Assembly (NCBI GenBank): GCA_023458595.1
Contig: JAEWYT010000176.1
Coordinates: forward strand, 1 to 64,000
DNA from: Pseudomonadota bacterium
GTDB taxonomy: Bacteria > Pseudomonadota > Alphaproteobacteria > Rhizobiales > Tepidamorphaceae
DNA length: 64,000 bases
Reading direction: 5' to 3'
A program made the translations under genes and the position numbers. Position 1 is the first letter of the stretch. The number at the start of each line of letters is the position of its first letter. Under the pieces are notes generated by a model that saw only the letters and a list, made by a program, of their open reading frames with translations, searched no databases and was not told where the DNA came from. Positions 43,269 through 51,328 of this stretch are shown here, piece by piece.

Positions 43269-44275
43269 TGGTTGGCCGCCCCGGGGTTCGCCGCCCCGGG
43301 ATTTGCCGCCCCGGGATTTGCCGCCCCGGCGTTCGCCGTCCAGGGATGGTCGGCGACGGCGGGCAGCTCCGCGTCGGGATAGATCGCCGCGGCGAGATCG
43401 TGCACCGCGTTGGCGATGCGCGGTCCGAAGCCGAGCAGGTAGAGCCCGTCCATGGCGATCACGCGCTTGTCCGCGGCGGCCGGCGTGCGCGACAGGGCGG
43501 GGTGGGAGAGCACTTCCTGGATGGTCGCCGCATGGTCGCCGCGCGCCATCATCACGATGACATCGGGCTGGGCTTCGAGCACGGCCTCGTCGTTGACCGG
43601 CTTGTAGCCGGAGAAGCCCTGAAGCGCGTTCTCCGCGCCGGCCATCTCGATCATGGCCGCAGCCGAGGTTCCTTCGCCGGCGGCCATGATCCGCCCGTTG
43701 GCGAGGCTCAGGACGAACAGCGCCTTCGCCCGCTCGCCGAGGTGCGAAGTCGCCTCCCGCACGGCGGCGAGATCGGCGGCGACGGCGTCCGCCATCTCCT
43801 CGCCCGCCTTCGCCACGCCCATGGCCCTGGCGACGAAGCGGATCTTGTCCGCGACGCCCTCCGCGTCGGCCTGGCTCGGAACCAGCACGAACGGGACCGA
43901 AGAGGACTCGAGCAGTGCGATCGCCTCGGGCGGACCGGAGCCCTCCTCGGCGAGGATCAGGCTCGGGCCCGTCGACAGAAGCCCCTCCGGCGACAGCGCC
44001 CGCATGTACCCGACGTTCGGCTTCTCGGCGAGCGCGCGCGGGGGATGGAGGCTCGTCGTGTCGACGGCGATGATTCGGTTCTCGAGGCCAAGCGCGTAGA
44101 GGATCTCGGTCACCGAGCCGCCGACGGAAACGACCTTGCCGACGTCCTCCACCGCGACCGTGCGTCCGGCGGCGTCGGTGATCTCGGCGGCGTCGGCCCG
44201 TCCGGCGCCCGCCGAGGCGCAGAAGGAAAGGGCAGCCGCGAGAGCGAGCGGTCTGGCAGCAAGGAATATGGTCAT
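43265..44275 (-). CDS. hmuT: Hemin ABC transporter substrate-binding protein
   Basis: Periplasmic type III binding protein (336 residues) with a Sec signal peptide (about 1-29, ending GRADA). The core has VVSVGGSVTEILYALG, the heme-ligand region NVGYMRALSPEGLLS (Tyr is the usual ligand in HmuT) and MDGLYLLGFGPR. The C-terminus is extended by four near-identical Asn-Pro-Gly-Ala-Ala units encoded by a 15-base tandem repeat, absent from typical HmuT. It is the first gene of hmuTUV, 69 bases from a TGA-N9-TCA iron-response box. Confidence 0.93.
   Translation of the reverse strand: MTIFLAARPLALAAALSFCASAGAGRADAAEITDAAGRTVAVEDVGKVVSVGGSVTEILYALGLENRIIAVDTTSLHPPRALAEKPNVGYMRALSPEGLLSTGPSLILAEEGSGPPEAIALLESSSVPFVLVPSQADAEGVADKIRFVARAMGVAKAGEEMADAVAADLAAVREATSHLGERAKALFVLSLANGRIMAAGEGTSAAAMIEMAGAENALQGFSGYKPVNDEAVLEAQPDVIVMMARGDHAATIQEVLSHPALSRTPAAADKRVIAMDGLYLLGFGPRIANAVHDLAAAIYPDAELPAVADHPWTANAGAANPGAANPGAANPGAANQ
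43275..43334. repeat. Four 15-base tandem repeats at the hmuT 3' end
   Basis: Units at 43275-43289, 43290-43304, 43305-43319 and 43320-43334 follow GCCGCCCCGGGATTT with single-base changes; units two and three are identical. In hmuT they encode Asn-Pro-Gly-Ala-Ala repeats. The 15-base period keeps the frame, so copy number can vary without disrupting the gene. Confidence 0.9.
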
Positions 44276-44343
44276 CGGAAGTCCCCTGGCCCTTCGAAAA
44301 AACCGACCCGATATCAAGGCGACAGGGCGGTCGCACTTAAACT

Positions 44344-44358
44344 TGACTGTATTAGTCA
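44344..44358. promoter_or_regulatory. RirA-type iron-responsive operator (TGA-N9-TCA)
   Basis: TGACTGTATTAGTCA matches the rhizobial IRO box TGA-N9-TCA exactly and lies in the AT-rich centre of the hmuT/receptor divergent promoter, 69 bases from hmuT and 147 bases from the receptor start. In rhizobia this box is bound by the Fe-S repressor RirA under iron-replete conditions. The exact factor here (RirA, Fur-like or Irr) is inferred. Confidence 0.6.
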
Positions 44359-44504
44359 TATTAATCTAGAACGCAAGGGACGGGCTGCCGGCAAGACCGA
44401 CTGCGGTCGCCGCGTCCGCGTACCAGCGAGCCAAAGACCCTCCGGTTGAGTAGCAAGCCGCGCTTTTCCGTGAAGCGCTATCGCTAGTCACCCTGGGGGC
44501 TCAA

Positions 44505-46697
44505 ATGACGCTGTACTGCACCGGTTTCCGCACTCTCCGTTCCACTCTGCTTCTGTCGACCGCGTTCGCCGTCGCCGCAGGCGCCGCCTTCGCGCAGGAG
44601 GCCGACGTCACCAACATCCACCTGGACGAAATCACCGTCGTTCCCTCCAAGACGGAAGAGGAAGCCGTCGAGGCATTGTCGTCGGTGAGCGTGGTCAACC
44701 AGTCCGAGCTGCAGGTCCTGCAGCCGACGAACACGCAGGACATCTTCTTCGGCATGCCCAACGTGAATGTCGGCGTTTCACAGGACGCGAGCCATACCGG
44801 GTCGAGCTTCAACATCCGCGGCCTGCAGGACTTCGGTCGCGTCGCCGTGATCCTCGACGGCGCCCGCAACAACTTCCAGCGCAACGACCACGGCGCGACG
44901 TCGACCGTCTGGATCGAGCCGGAGATGATCAACGCGGTGACCGTCGTGCGCGGTCCCGTCTCCAACATCTACGGCTCGGGCGCGATCGGCGGCGTCGTCT
45001 CCTTCGAGACCAAGTCGGCGTCCGACTTTCTGAAGCCGAACGAGCGGGCCGCCGGTTCGGTCAAGGGCCGCTACGAGACCAACGGCGACGGCTGGACCAC
45101 GTCGGGCACCGGCGCGGTGCGCTTCAGCGAGGCCTTCGACGCCATCGGCAACGTCGTCTACCGTCAGGCCGACGACTACGAGGACGGCAACGGCAACACC
45201 GTCCCCTACTCGAACTACGAGGTGCTGGGCGGTCTCGCCAAGACGCAGATCCGTCCCGCCGACGGCCATGAGATCACGCTCGGCTGGATCGGCAACCGCG
45301 ACGACTACAGCGAGACCGGTGGCGCCCAGGACGTCACGCTCGAGCAGAACACGTTCACCGGCAAGTACACCTACCAGGCGCCGGACAACCCGTGGGTCGA
45401 CCTGCACCTCTCCGGCTTCTATACCGACGTCGACCAGTCCATGACCTCGCGAACCGACGAATTCCGCTTCAACCCGTCGAACGGCTTTCCCGTCTTCGTT
45501 CCCGCCGGCAGCGTCCGCGACTTCGCGCTCGACACGACCGGCTTCGACGGCTGGAACACCTCGCGCTTCGGCACCGGCCAGCTCAACCACACGCTGACCT
45601 ACGGCGGCGACTGGTTCCGCGACGACGCAACGACCGTCGACCCGCTGGGCGGCGCGGCGGTCTACAACCCCTCCGGCGTGCGCACCGCGTACGGCGCGTA
45701 CATCCAGGACAAGATCGAGTACTCGGACTGGCTCGAGGTGATCGGCGCCCTGCGCTGGGACGGCTACGAGCTGACCGGCAGCGGCGTCGACAACAAGGAC
45801 GACCGCGTCTCGCCGCGCGTCTCCGTCGGCGTGAAGCCCTTCGAGCAGTCGTTCCTCTACGGCGTGCAGGTCTACGGCACCTACGCCGAGGGCTACCGCT
45901 CGCCGAGCATCATCGAGACGCTGATGACGGGTCTCCACCCCGCCGGCGTCGCGTTCCCCTTCCTGCCCAATCCGAACCTCGTCCCCGAAACGGCGAAGAC
46001 CTGGGAATTCGGCCTGAACGTCAAGCGCGACGACGTCTTCCAGCCGGGCGACGGCGTCCGCATCAAGGCGGCCTGGTTCCACAACGACGTCGACGACTAT
46101 ATCGGTCTCGCCTACCTGTCGCCGTTCGACCCGACCAGCGGCTGCCCATTCATCCCGCTGCCCTGGGCGATCCCGATCTGCGCCCAGTACCAGAACTTCG
46201 AGAGGGTGCGCATCGAGGGCGTCGAACTCGAGGCCCTCTACGACACCGGCTGGATGTTCGCCGGTCTGCAGGCCTCCGCGATCAGCGGCGAGGACCTGTC
46301 GACGTCGCCGGCCTCCCCGCTCGCCTCGATCCCGCCGGATCAGGTCACGGCGCGCCTCGGCTTCCGTATGCTCGACCAGAAGCTGACGGTCGGCGGCGAG
46401 GTGCAGAAGGTCATGTCCTATCGCGTCGGCAACTACACGACCGATCCAACGCTGCAGAACTCGATCATCGACGGCTACGCGCTCGTCAACCTGTTCGCCT
46501 CCTACGAGCCGAACGACAACCTGCGCTTCGACGTGCGGCTCGAGAACGTCTTCGACGTCGCCTACGGCTATTACCTGAACGCCGCCGCCGGCTCTCCGCT
46601 CCTGGAGCAGGGTTTCAACGCCAAGTTCGCGGCGACGCTTCGCTTCGGCGTGCCGGAGGCGGACCTGCCGGTGGAACCGGCCGTCTACAAGCAGTAG
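44505..46697 (+). CDS. hmuR: TonB-dependent heme/hemoglobin receptor
   Basis: Outer-membrane receptor of 730 residues: signal peptide (about 1-30, cleavage after AFA), a TonB box-like DEITVVPSK, the plug domain (about 40-165, with FNIRGLQDFGRVAVILDG) and a 22-strand barrel. The heme-receptor motif NPNL occurs in FLPNPNLVPETAKTWEFG, preceded by EGYRSPS, the counterpart of the FRAP box. It belongs to the HmuR/BhuR/ShmR group. Its gene is divergent from hmuTUV and heads the receptor-tonB operon. The chain ends EPAVYKQ, beyond the last barrel strand. Confidence 0.93.
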   Translation: MTLYCTGFRTLRSTLLLSTAFAVAAGAAFAQEADVTNIHLDEITVVPSKTEEEAVEALSSVSVVNQSELQVLQPTNTQDIFFGMPNVNVGVSQDASHTGSSFNIRGLQDFGRVAVILDGARNNFQRNDHGATSTVWIEPEMINAVTVVRGPVSNIYGSGAIGGVVSFETKSASDFLKPNERAAGSVKGRYETNGDGWTTSGTGAVRFSEAFDAIGNVVYRQADDYEDGNGNTVPYSNYEVLGGLAKTQIRPADGHEITLGWIGNRDDYSETGGAQDVTLEQNTFTGKYTYQAPDNPWVDLHLSGFYTDVDQSMTSRTDEFRFNPSNGFPVFVPAGSVRDFALDTTGFDGWNTSRFGTGQLNHTLTYGGDWFRDDATTVDPLGGAAVYNPSGVRTAYGAYIQDKIEYSDWLEVIGALRWDGYELTGSGVDNKDDRVSPRVSVGVKPFEQSFLYGVQVYGTYAEGYRSPSIIETLMTGLHPAGVAFPFLPNPNLVPETAKTWEFGLNVKRDDVFQPGDGVRIKAAWFHNDVDDYIGLAYLSPFDPTSGCPFIPLPWAIPICAQYQNFERVRIEGVELEALYDTGWMFAGLQASAISGEDLSTSPASPLASIPPDQVTARLGFRMLDQKLTVGGEVQKVMSYRVGNYTTDPTLQNSIIDGYALVNLFASYEPNDNLRFDVRLENVFDVAYGYYLNAAAGSPLLEQGFNAKFAATLRFGVPEADLPVEPAVYKQ

Positions 46698-46715
46698 GGC
46701 TCCAAGTCGAACGCC

Positions 46716-47237
46716 ATGAACGCCCGCCGACCGAATGACCCGCCTGCCGTCCCGATGCCGCGGGGCCGCGGCAAGAGCCGTCGGCCGGGCGGGCGTTCGC
46801 GGCGCCCGTTCGCCTGGGCGGCGGTCGTGCTGCTTGCCGGCGCCGCCCCGGCGATCGCGGCGGACGGGGGGCTGGGCATCGAGCTCAACCGCCTGGAACC
46901 CGTCGACAGCGGCTGCCGGCTGAGCTTCGTCCTGACCAACACCATGGACGTCTCGGTCGACGCCCTGTCGATGGAGGCCGTGCTTTTCGACGGCGAGGGC
47001 CGCGTCGACCGGTTCCTGCTCCTGAAGGCGCGGCCGCTGCCTGCCGGGCGCACCCGGGTGCAGCAGTTCGACGTCGGAGAAACGTCCTGCGACCGCATCG
47101 CGCGCGTCCTGCTCAACGACGTGACGGCCTGCGCGGGCGGCGGGCTGACGCCCCAGTCCTGCCTCGAATCGATCCGGCCCACGAGCCGGTCCGGCGTACC
47201 TTTCACCACGACGCTCGCTCCGCCCCCCACCGAATGA
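46716..47237 (+). CDS. Small secreted Cys-containing protein of the heme locus, function unknown
   Basis: Predicted 173-residue protein. After a basic Pro/Arg-rich leader comes SRRPFAWAAVVLLAGAAPAIA, a signal-type segment with a likely cleavage after AIA; the true start could be further in. The mature part of about 120 residues has four cysteines (SGCRL, TSCDR, TACAG, QSCLE), enough for two disulfides. It is located between the receptor and exbB, 18 bases after the receptor stop, and similar small secreted proteins are found at this position in other alphaproteobacterial heme loci. No enzyme motif is seen; a periplasmic accessory role is a guess. Confidence 0.65.
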   Translation: MNARRPNDPPAVPMPRGRGKSRRPGGRSRRPFAWAAVVLLAGAAPAIAADGGLGIELNRLEPVDSGCRLSFVLTNTMDVSVDALSMEAVLFDGEGRVDRFLLLKARPLPAGRTRVQQFDVGETSCDRIARVLLNDVTACAGGGLTPQSCLESIRPTSRSGVPFTTTLAPPPTE

Positions 47238-47276
47238 GCAGAGCGCGCGGTACATGACCAGTAGCGAGGAGAAGAC

Positions 47277-48026
47277 ATGGACGAGGCAATCGTACAGGGA
47301 GCGCCCCTGAGCGGGGCGGTCGTCGAGGAGCGCGGCTTCGCGGGCTCCGTGCTCGCCGGTCTCCACCAGATCCTCGACCTCGGCGGACCAATCGTCGCGC
47401 TGCTGCTCGTCCTCTCGGTGGTCGCGCTCACCATAGCGCTCGTCAAGTTCTGGCAGTTCGCGCGGCTGCGCCAGGCGCGGATCCACGTGACCGCCGCCGT
47501 CGGGCGCTGGCGGCGCGGCGAGGCGCGGCTTGCCGCCGAACAGGCGGCGCTCTGGCACGGCCCGCTCGCCGATGTCGTCAATCGCGCGATGGACGGCCTG
47601 CTGTCGGGCGGCAGCGAAGCCCATGTGCGCGAGGCGGTGGAGCAGACGGCCGACGAGGCGGTCGGCACGCTCCGTTCCTATCTGCGCGCGCTGGAGGCGA
47701 TCGCCCAGGCCGCCCCGCTGCTCGGCCTGCTCGGCACGGTGATCGGCATGATCGACGCCTTCCGGGTCCTCGAGTCGAGCGGTGGCGATGTCGATCCCGC
47801 CGGGCTCGCCGGCGGCATCTGGGTCGCGCTGCTCACCACCGCCGTCGGACTCGCGGTGGCGATTCCCGCCGCGCTGCTGCTGCACTGGTTCGACGGCCGG
47901 GTCGAGCGCGAGCGGCGCACCATCGAGCGGCTGGCGACCCTGGTGCTGACCCACCCGCCGGTGCCCGAGGAGGCCGCTCCCGCCGCCGTCGCGCTGCGTC
48001 CCGTGGCAGGCGGCCATGCGCACTGA
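47277..48026 (+). CDS. exbB: TonB-system energising protein ExbB
   Basis: MotA/TolQ/ExbB proton-channel subunit of 249 residues, inner membrane. Three hydrophobic segments are seen at about 42-62, 140-160 and 180-205; the last two carry the family pattern AAPLLGLLGTVIGMIDAF and GIWVALLTTAVGLAVAIPA with the conserved Thr/Glu-lining surface. It forms a pentamer around ExbD that uses the proton gradient to drive TonB. It overlaps the first exbD by 11 bases. Confidence 0.92.
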   Translation: MDEAIVQGAPLSGAVVEERGFAGSVLAGLHQILDLGGPIVALLLVLSVVALTIALVKFWQFARLRQARIHVTAAVGRWRRGEARLAAEQAALWHGPLADVVNRAMDGLLSGGSEAHVREAVEQTADEAVGTLRSYLRALEAIAQAAPLLGLLGTVIGMIDAFRVLESSGGDVDPAGLAGGIWVALLTTAVGLAVAIPAALLLHWFDGRVERERRTIERLATLVLTHPPVPEEAAPAAVALRPVAGGHAH

Positions 48027-48408
48027 ACGCACCTCGACGATCCGGCGCACGACCAGCCTGACGGCGCTCGTCGACGTCGTCTTCCTGCTCCTGCTGTTCT
48101 TCATGCTGGCCTCGACCTTCTCGCGGTACTCCGAGATCGATGTCGCGCTGGGCGGCAGCGGACGGCCCGGCACCGCCGCGCCGGAGGTCGCCAACGTCCT
48201 GCTGACGGTCGACGCCGAGGGGCGCTATGCCGTCAACGGCATCGCCGTGGAGACGGGCGGGCTCGCGACCGCCCTGCGCGATCTCGGCGGCCCGCAGACG
48301 CAGCGCATCCTGCTCAGACCCGCGTCGGGCGCGACGACGCAGCACATCGTCACCGCCCTGGAGATCGCGCGCGGCGCGGCCGCCGGCGATGTCGTCCTGG
48401 TGCGCTGA
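48016..48408 (+). CDS. exbD: TonB-system energising protein ExbD (channel Asp present)
   Basis: Single-pass inner-membrane protein of 130 residues. The transmembrane helix starts SLTALVDVVFLLLLFFML and contains the essential protonatable Asp20; the periplasmic domain follows from about 45. Such proteins form a dimer inside the ExbB pore. It overlaps exbB and is followed after 10 bases by a second exbD-like gene. Confidence 0.9.
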   Translation: MRTERTSTIRRTTSLTALVDVVFLLLLFFMLASTFSRYSEIDVALGGSGRPGTAAPEVANVLLTVDAEGRYAVNGIAVETGGLATALRDLGGPQTQRILLRPASGATTQHIVTALEIARGAAAGDVVLVR

Positions 48409-48418
48409 GGCGGTCCCG

Positions 48419-48826
48419 ATGCGGCTGAGATCCCCCGTCAAGCGCCAGGCCGACGACGGCATCGTGCCGCTGATCAACATCGTCTTCCTGCTGCTGATCT
48501 TCTTCCTGATCGCCGGCACCATCGCCCCGCGCGCCGACATCGCCGTCGCCTTTCCCGAGACGCACGAGAGCCCCGGCGCCCGGATGCCGTCAGAGGCGGT
48601 CTACGTTTCCGCCGGCGGTTTCATCTCCTACCGCGGCACGCAGGTCGATCTCGGCGGACTGGCGGCGATGGTCGCTGCCGACGGCGCGGACGAGGAGGCG
48701 GCGATCCTCGCCGTGGTCGCCGATCGGTCGCTGCCCGCCGCGGATCTGTCGCCCGTTCTGGGTGCGCTCGCCGGCGCCGGCGTGACCAAGGTGCGGCTGA
48801 TCACCAGGCGCGGAGGCGGGTCATGA
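48419..48826 (+). CDS. ExbD-like protein with Asn in place of the channel Asp
   Basis: A 135-residue ExbD/TolR relative with one transmembrane helix, GIVPLINIVFLLLIFFLIAG, and a periplasmic domain. At the position of the universally important Asp (Asp20 in the neighbour) it has Asn20. It can therefore hardly shuttle protons by itself and is best seen as a partner for a mixed ExbD dimer. Start ATG 48419, before which AGGCGGT is a weak ribosome site. Overlaps tonB by 4 bases. Confidence 0.85.
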   Translation: MRLRSPVKRQADDGIVPLINIVFLLLIFFLIAGTIAPRADIAVAFPETHESPGARMPSEAVYVSAGGFISYRGTQVDLGGLAAMVAADGADEEAAILAVVADRSLPAADLSPVLGALAGAGVTKVRLITRRGGGS

Positions 48827-49845
48827 TCCGCGCCGGCCACTGGGTCGTCGCCGCCGGCGTCGCGGTCGCGTTGCACGGCGTCGTCCTCGGCTTCGCGATG
48901 TCTTCCGACGAAGTGATGATGGAAGCGTCCGCCGGCCGGCCGGGCATGGTCTGGGGGCTGCCGGTCGAGGCGGTCGCCGACGTCGTCGATCCTGCGTCCC
49001 CGCCCGCGGCGGAATCGGCCGAGGCCGAGCGGGCCGACGTTGCGGACGACGTCGAGCCGACCGAGCCGGTCGCGGAAGTCGTCCCCCTCGAGGTGTCGGA
49101 GCCGGCCGAGCCGCTCCCCGAACCGGTGACCGCCGACACGATCGAAGCCGCCTCGGTCGGCGAGACCGTACCTGTCGCCGAAGCAGCGCCCGTATCCGCC
49201 TGGCAGGGCGGAATCGCCGTGACCGCCGAGGAGGTCGAGCCGATCGAGACGCCGGAGGCGGCCGCCGAGTTCGACGTTGCCGCGCTGTCGCCCGCGGAGT
49301 CGAGCACGACCGTGCCGGCCGAGGACGTCACCGCCCCGCTGCCCCGCATCCGGCCGGACGACGTGCCGCGGGTCGAGGCGCCGGCGAAGCGGCAGGCCGC
49401 TAAGACGCCCCCGAAATCCAAGGCCGCGCCGTCGAAGCCGAAGAGCGCGTCCGGACCGGCCGCCGCGCGGACCTCGGCGCGCCAGGGATCGTCCGCCGCG
49501 CCCGCCGGCGAGCAGGTCGGCAGCGGCGGCAGGCGGCAGGCCGACGGCGGCCGGCAGCTCGTTTCCTCCTACGCCGGCCGGGTCGCCTCGCATCTTCAGC
49601 GCCACAAGCGCTACCCAAAGGAGGCCGCCGAGGAGCACCTGACCGGAACCGCGACGATCACCTTCACGATCGGCGCCAACGGGCGGGTGCGCTCGGCGCG
49701 GCTCGCCCGCAGCTCGGGCACGGGTGCCTTCGACCGCGAGGTCGTCGCCATGGTCGACCGCGCCGCGCCTTTCCCGCCGATCCCGCCGGCGATCGGCAAG
49801 AGCACCATGACCTTTACCGTACCCGTCCGTTTCCAGCCGCGTTGA
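48823..49845 (+). CDS. tonB: Energy transducer TonB
   Basis: TonB of 340 residues: an N-terminal membrane anchor (about 7-27, WVVAAGVAVALHGVVLGFAM with the conserved His), a long Glu/Pro/Ala-rich spacer (about 45-250) that turns Lys-rich near 190-210, and a C-terminal domain (about 255-340) with YAGRVASHLQRHKRYP and GRVRSARL. It conveys the proton-motive energy from ExbB/ExbD to the heme receptor. The operon layout suggests a dedicated heme TonB. Confidence 0.92.
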   Translation: MIRAGHWVVAAGVAVALHGVVLGFAMSSDEVMMEASAGRPGMVWGLPVEAVADVVDPASPPAAESAEAERADVADDVEPTEPVAEVVPLEVSEPAEPLPEPVTADTIEAASVGETVPVAEAAPVSAWQGGIAVTAEEVEPIETPEAAAEFDVAALSPAESSTTVPAEDVTAPLPRIRPDDVPRVEAPAKRQAAKTPPKSKAAPSKPKSASGPAAARTSARQGSSAAPAGEQVGSGGRRQADGGRQLVSSYAGRVASHLQRHKRYPKEAAEEHLTGTATITFTIGANGRVRSARLARSSGTGAFDREVVAMVDRAAPFPPIPPAIGKSTMTFTVPVRFQPR

Positions 49846-49893
49846 CGAGACCGGCCAACCCGACCATGTCTCAAGCAAGAGAGGAGAATCCTT

Positions 49894-50223
49894 ATGTTCA
49901 TCGCCATGAACCGCTTCAAGGTCGTCAAGGGATCTGAAGCGGATTTCGAGACCGTCTGGCGCACCCGCGACAGCCACCTCAACGACGTGCCCGGGTTCGT
50001 GGAGTTCCATCTGCTCAAGGGGCCGGAGCGCGACGACCATACGCTCTACTCCTCGCACACGATCTGGGCGAGCCGCGACGCCTTCGAGGCCTGGACCCGT
50101 TCGGACGCCTTCCGCAAGGCGCATGCGAATGCCGGTTCGAACAAGCCGCTCTATCTCGGCCATCCCGAGTTCGAGGGTTTCGAGACCGTCATCGAGCTGA
50201 AGAAGTCGGCGGCCGCCGCCTGA
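49894..50223 (+). CDS. hmuQ: IsdG/HmuQ-type heme-degrading monooxygenase
   Basis: Small cytoplasmic ABM-fold protein of 109 residues that cleaves imported heme and frees iron. The catalytic triad of IsdG-type enzymes is present: Asn6 (AMNRF), Trp67 (EAWTRS) and His77 (KAHANAG). The VPGFVEFHLLKGPE segment is strongly conserved in the rhizobial HmuQ/HmuD group. GAGAGGAGAA precedes the ATG. It is the last gene of the heme operon and takes the place of hmuS, which is absent here. Confidence 0.92.
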   Translation: MFIAMNRFKVVKGSEADFETVWRTRDSHLNDVPGFVEFHLLKGPERDDHTLYSSHTIWASRDAFEAWTRSDAFRKAHANAGSNKPLYLGHPEFEGFETVIELKKSAAAA

Positions 50224-50595
50224 AGACGGGCAATCCGCCCGGAAAATCGACTGCTCCGGGCTCCCCGTCACCCATCGGGGAGCCCGGCCGCACCGGGGGA
50301 GGTCCCGGCATCGCGCCGCGCCTTTCTCCGGTCCGTTCCGCCGCCCGCAGAAGGGAACGGACGGAGCGGCGGGAACCGGATACCGCGGCTCTCCGGCGGT
50401 TCCCTTGGGTCATCAGCACGTGGCGTCGAAGACATGCCCTGTCCGGCCGTCCGGCGGCAGGCGATGGACGCGCCACGCCCGAGCCGCATTCCTCCTGACA
50501 AACCGTCGAACCGGTTCCGGACGTGGCAGCGCCATTGCAGCTTGCGCCGCAACAGAGGATTATCGGCCGACGCGATGAATCAGGCGAAAGGTCCC
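50224..50595. other. Intergenic region between hmuQ and the Crp/Fnr gene
   Basis: 372 bases without a convincing gene. It starts with the hairpin at 50256-50287. The remainder is GC-rich; a frame open from 50434 merely extends the Crp/Fnr gene upstream and lacks coding character. No tRNA or second operator was recognised. Confidence 0.5.
50256..50287 (+). terminator. Strong hairpin after hmuQ
   Basis: CCGGGCTCCCCG (50256-50267) and CGGGGAGCCCGG (50276-50287) form a perfect 12-bp stem with an 8-base loop, 33 bases after the hmuQ stop. There is no T-run, so termination may depend on Rho or the element may protect the mRNA 3' end. Confidence 0.65.
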
Positions 50596-51312
50596 ATGAA
50601 ATCGAAATTGCAGGCGGATGACTGGGCGATTCTTCGGAAAACGCCGCTATTCGGCGGCCTCGACGAGAACACGCTGAACAAGCTTCTCAAAGACGCAAAA
50701 GTACAGTCCCGCAGCCGTGGCGAGGTGCTTTTTCTGCAAGGGGATCCGGTCGTCGCGTTCTACGTGGTCCTGGACGGCTGGGTGAAGCTCTTCCGCACGA
50801 CGCCGTCGGGCGAGGAGGCGATCATCGGCGTTTTCCATCGCGGCGAGAGCTTTGCCGAGGCCGCCGCCTTCATATCGGGGATGTATCCGGTTACGGGCGA
50901 GACGGTTTCCGAAACGCGCCTGCTCCAGATCCCGGCACGGCATCTGGTCGACAGGCTGATGGAATCGCCGGAGATCGGGCTGGCGATGCTCGCCTCGACT
51001 TCCAGGCATCTGCACGCTCTGGTCAGTCAGATCGAGGAGCTGAAGGCGCATACGGGCGTGCAGCGCGTCGCCCACTTCCTGATATCTCTGGCGCCGATCC
51101 AATCGGGCCCGTGCGCCATCGCAATCCCCTACGACAAGTCGCTGCTCGCCGGAAAGCTGGGCATGAAGCCGGAAAGCCTGTCCCGTGCGTTTCAGCGGTT
51201 GAAGCCGTGCGGGCTCTCGATCCGGCGGGACATGGCGATCGTGAACGACATCGCGTCCCTCCACGAGTTCGTCGAACAGGATCGCGGCGAGGGGCTGCGC
51301 TCGCGGGCGTGA
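50596..51312 (+). CDS. Crp/Fnr-family regulator, NnrR/DNR-like
   Basis: A 238-residue regulator with an N-terminal cNMP-type sensor (about 15-140), dimer helix and C-terminal HTH. There is no N-terminal cysteine cluster; its only cysteines are late (GPC, KPCG), so it is not an Fe-S oxygen sensor like FNR. The recognition helix KPESLSRAFQRL keeps the ExxSR triplet that reads TTGA half-sites. I prefer ATG 50596 (AAAGG just upstream) to ATG 50575. It is convergent with nosX; a matching TTGAC-N4-GTTAA box lies before nosR, so control of the nos operon, likely through NO, is a fair inference. Confidence 0.85.
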   Translation: MKSKLQADDWAILRKTPLFGGLDENTLNKLLKDAKVQSRSRGEVLFLQGDPVVAFYVVLDGWVKLFRTTPSGEEAIIGVFHRGESFAEAAAFISGMYPVTGETVSETRLLQIPARHLVDRLMESPEIGLAMLASTSRHLHALVSQIEELKAHTGVQRVAHFLISLAPIQSGPCAIAIPYDKSLLAGKLGMKPESLSRAFQRLKPCGLSIRRDMAIVNDIASLHEFVEQDRGEGLRSRA

Positions 51313-51328
51313 ACGGGCCCGCGACCGT

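Noticed and set aside
43275..43334. CRISPR-like short repeats
   Set aside because: The units are directly adjacent with no spacers, and they code in frame for part of HmuT.
44778..48194. Minus-strand open frame of 1138 codons across the receptor, exbB and exbD
   Set aside because: It is antisense to five well-supported genes, its translation is Arg/Val/Gly/Asp-rich low-complexity sequence with no domain, and such frames are common in high-GC DNA.
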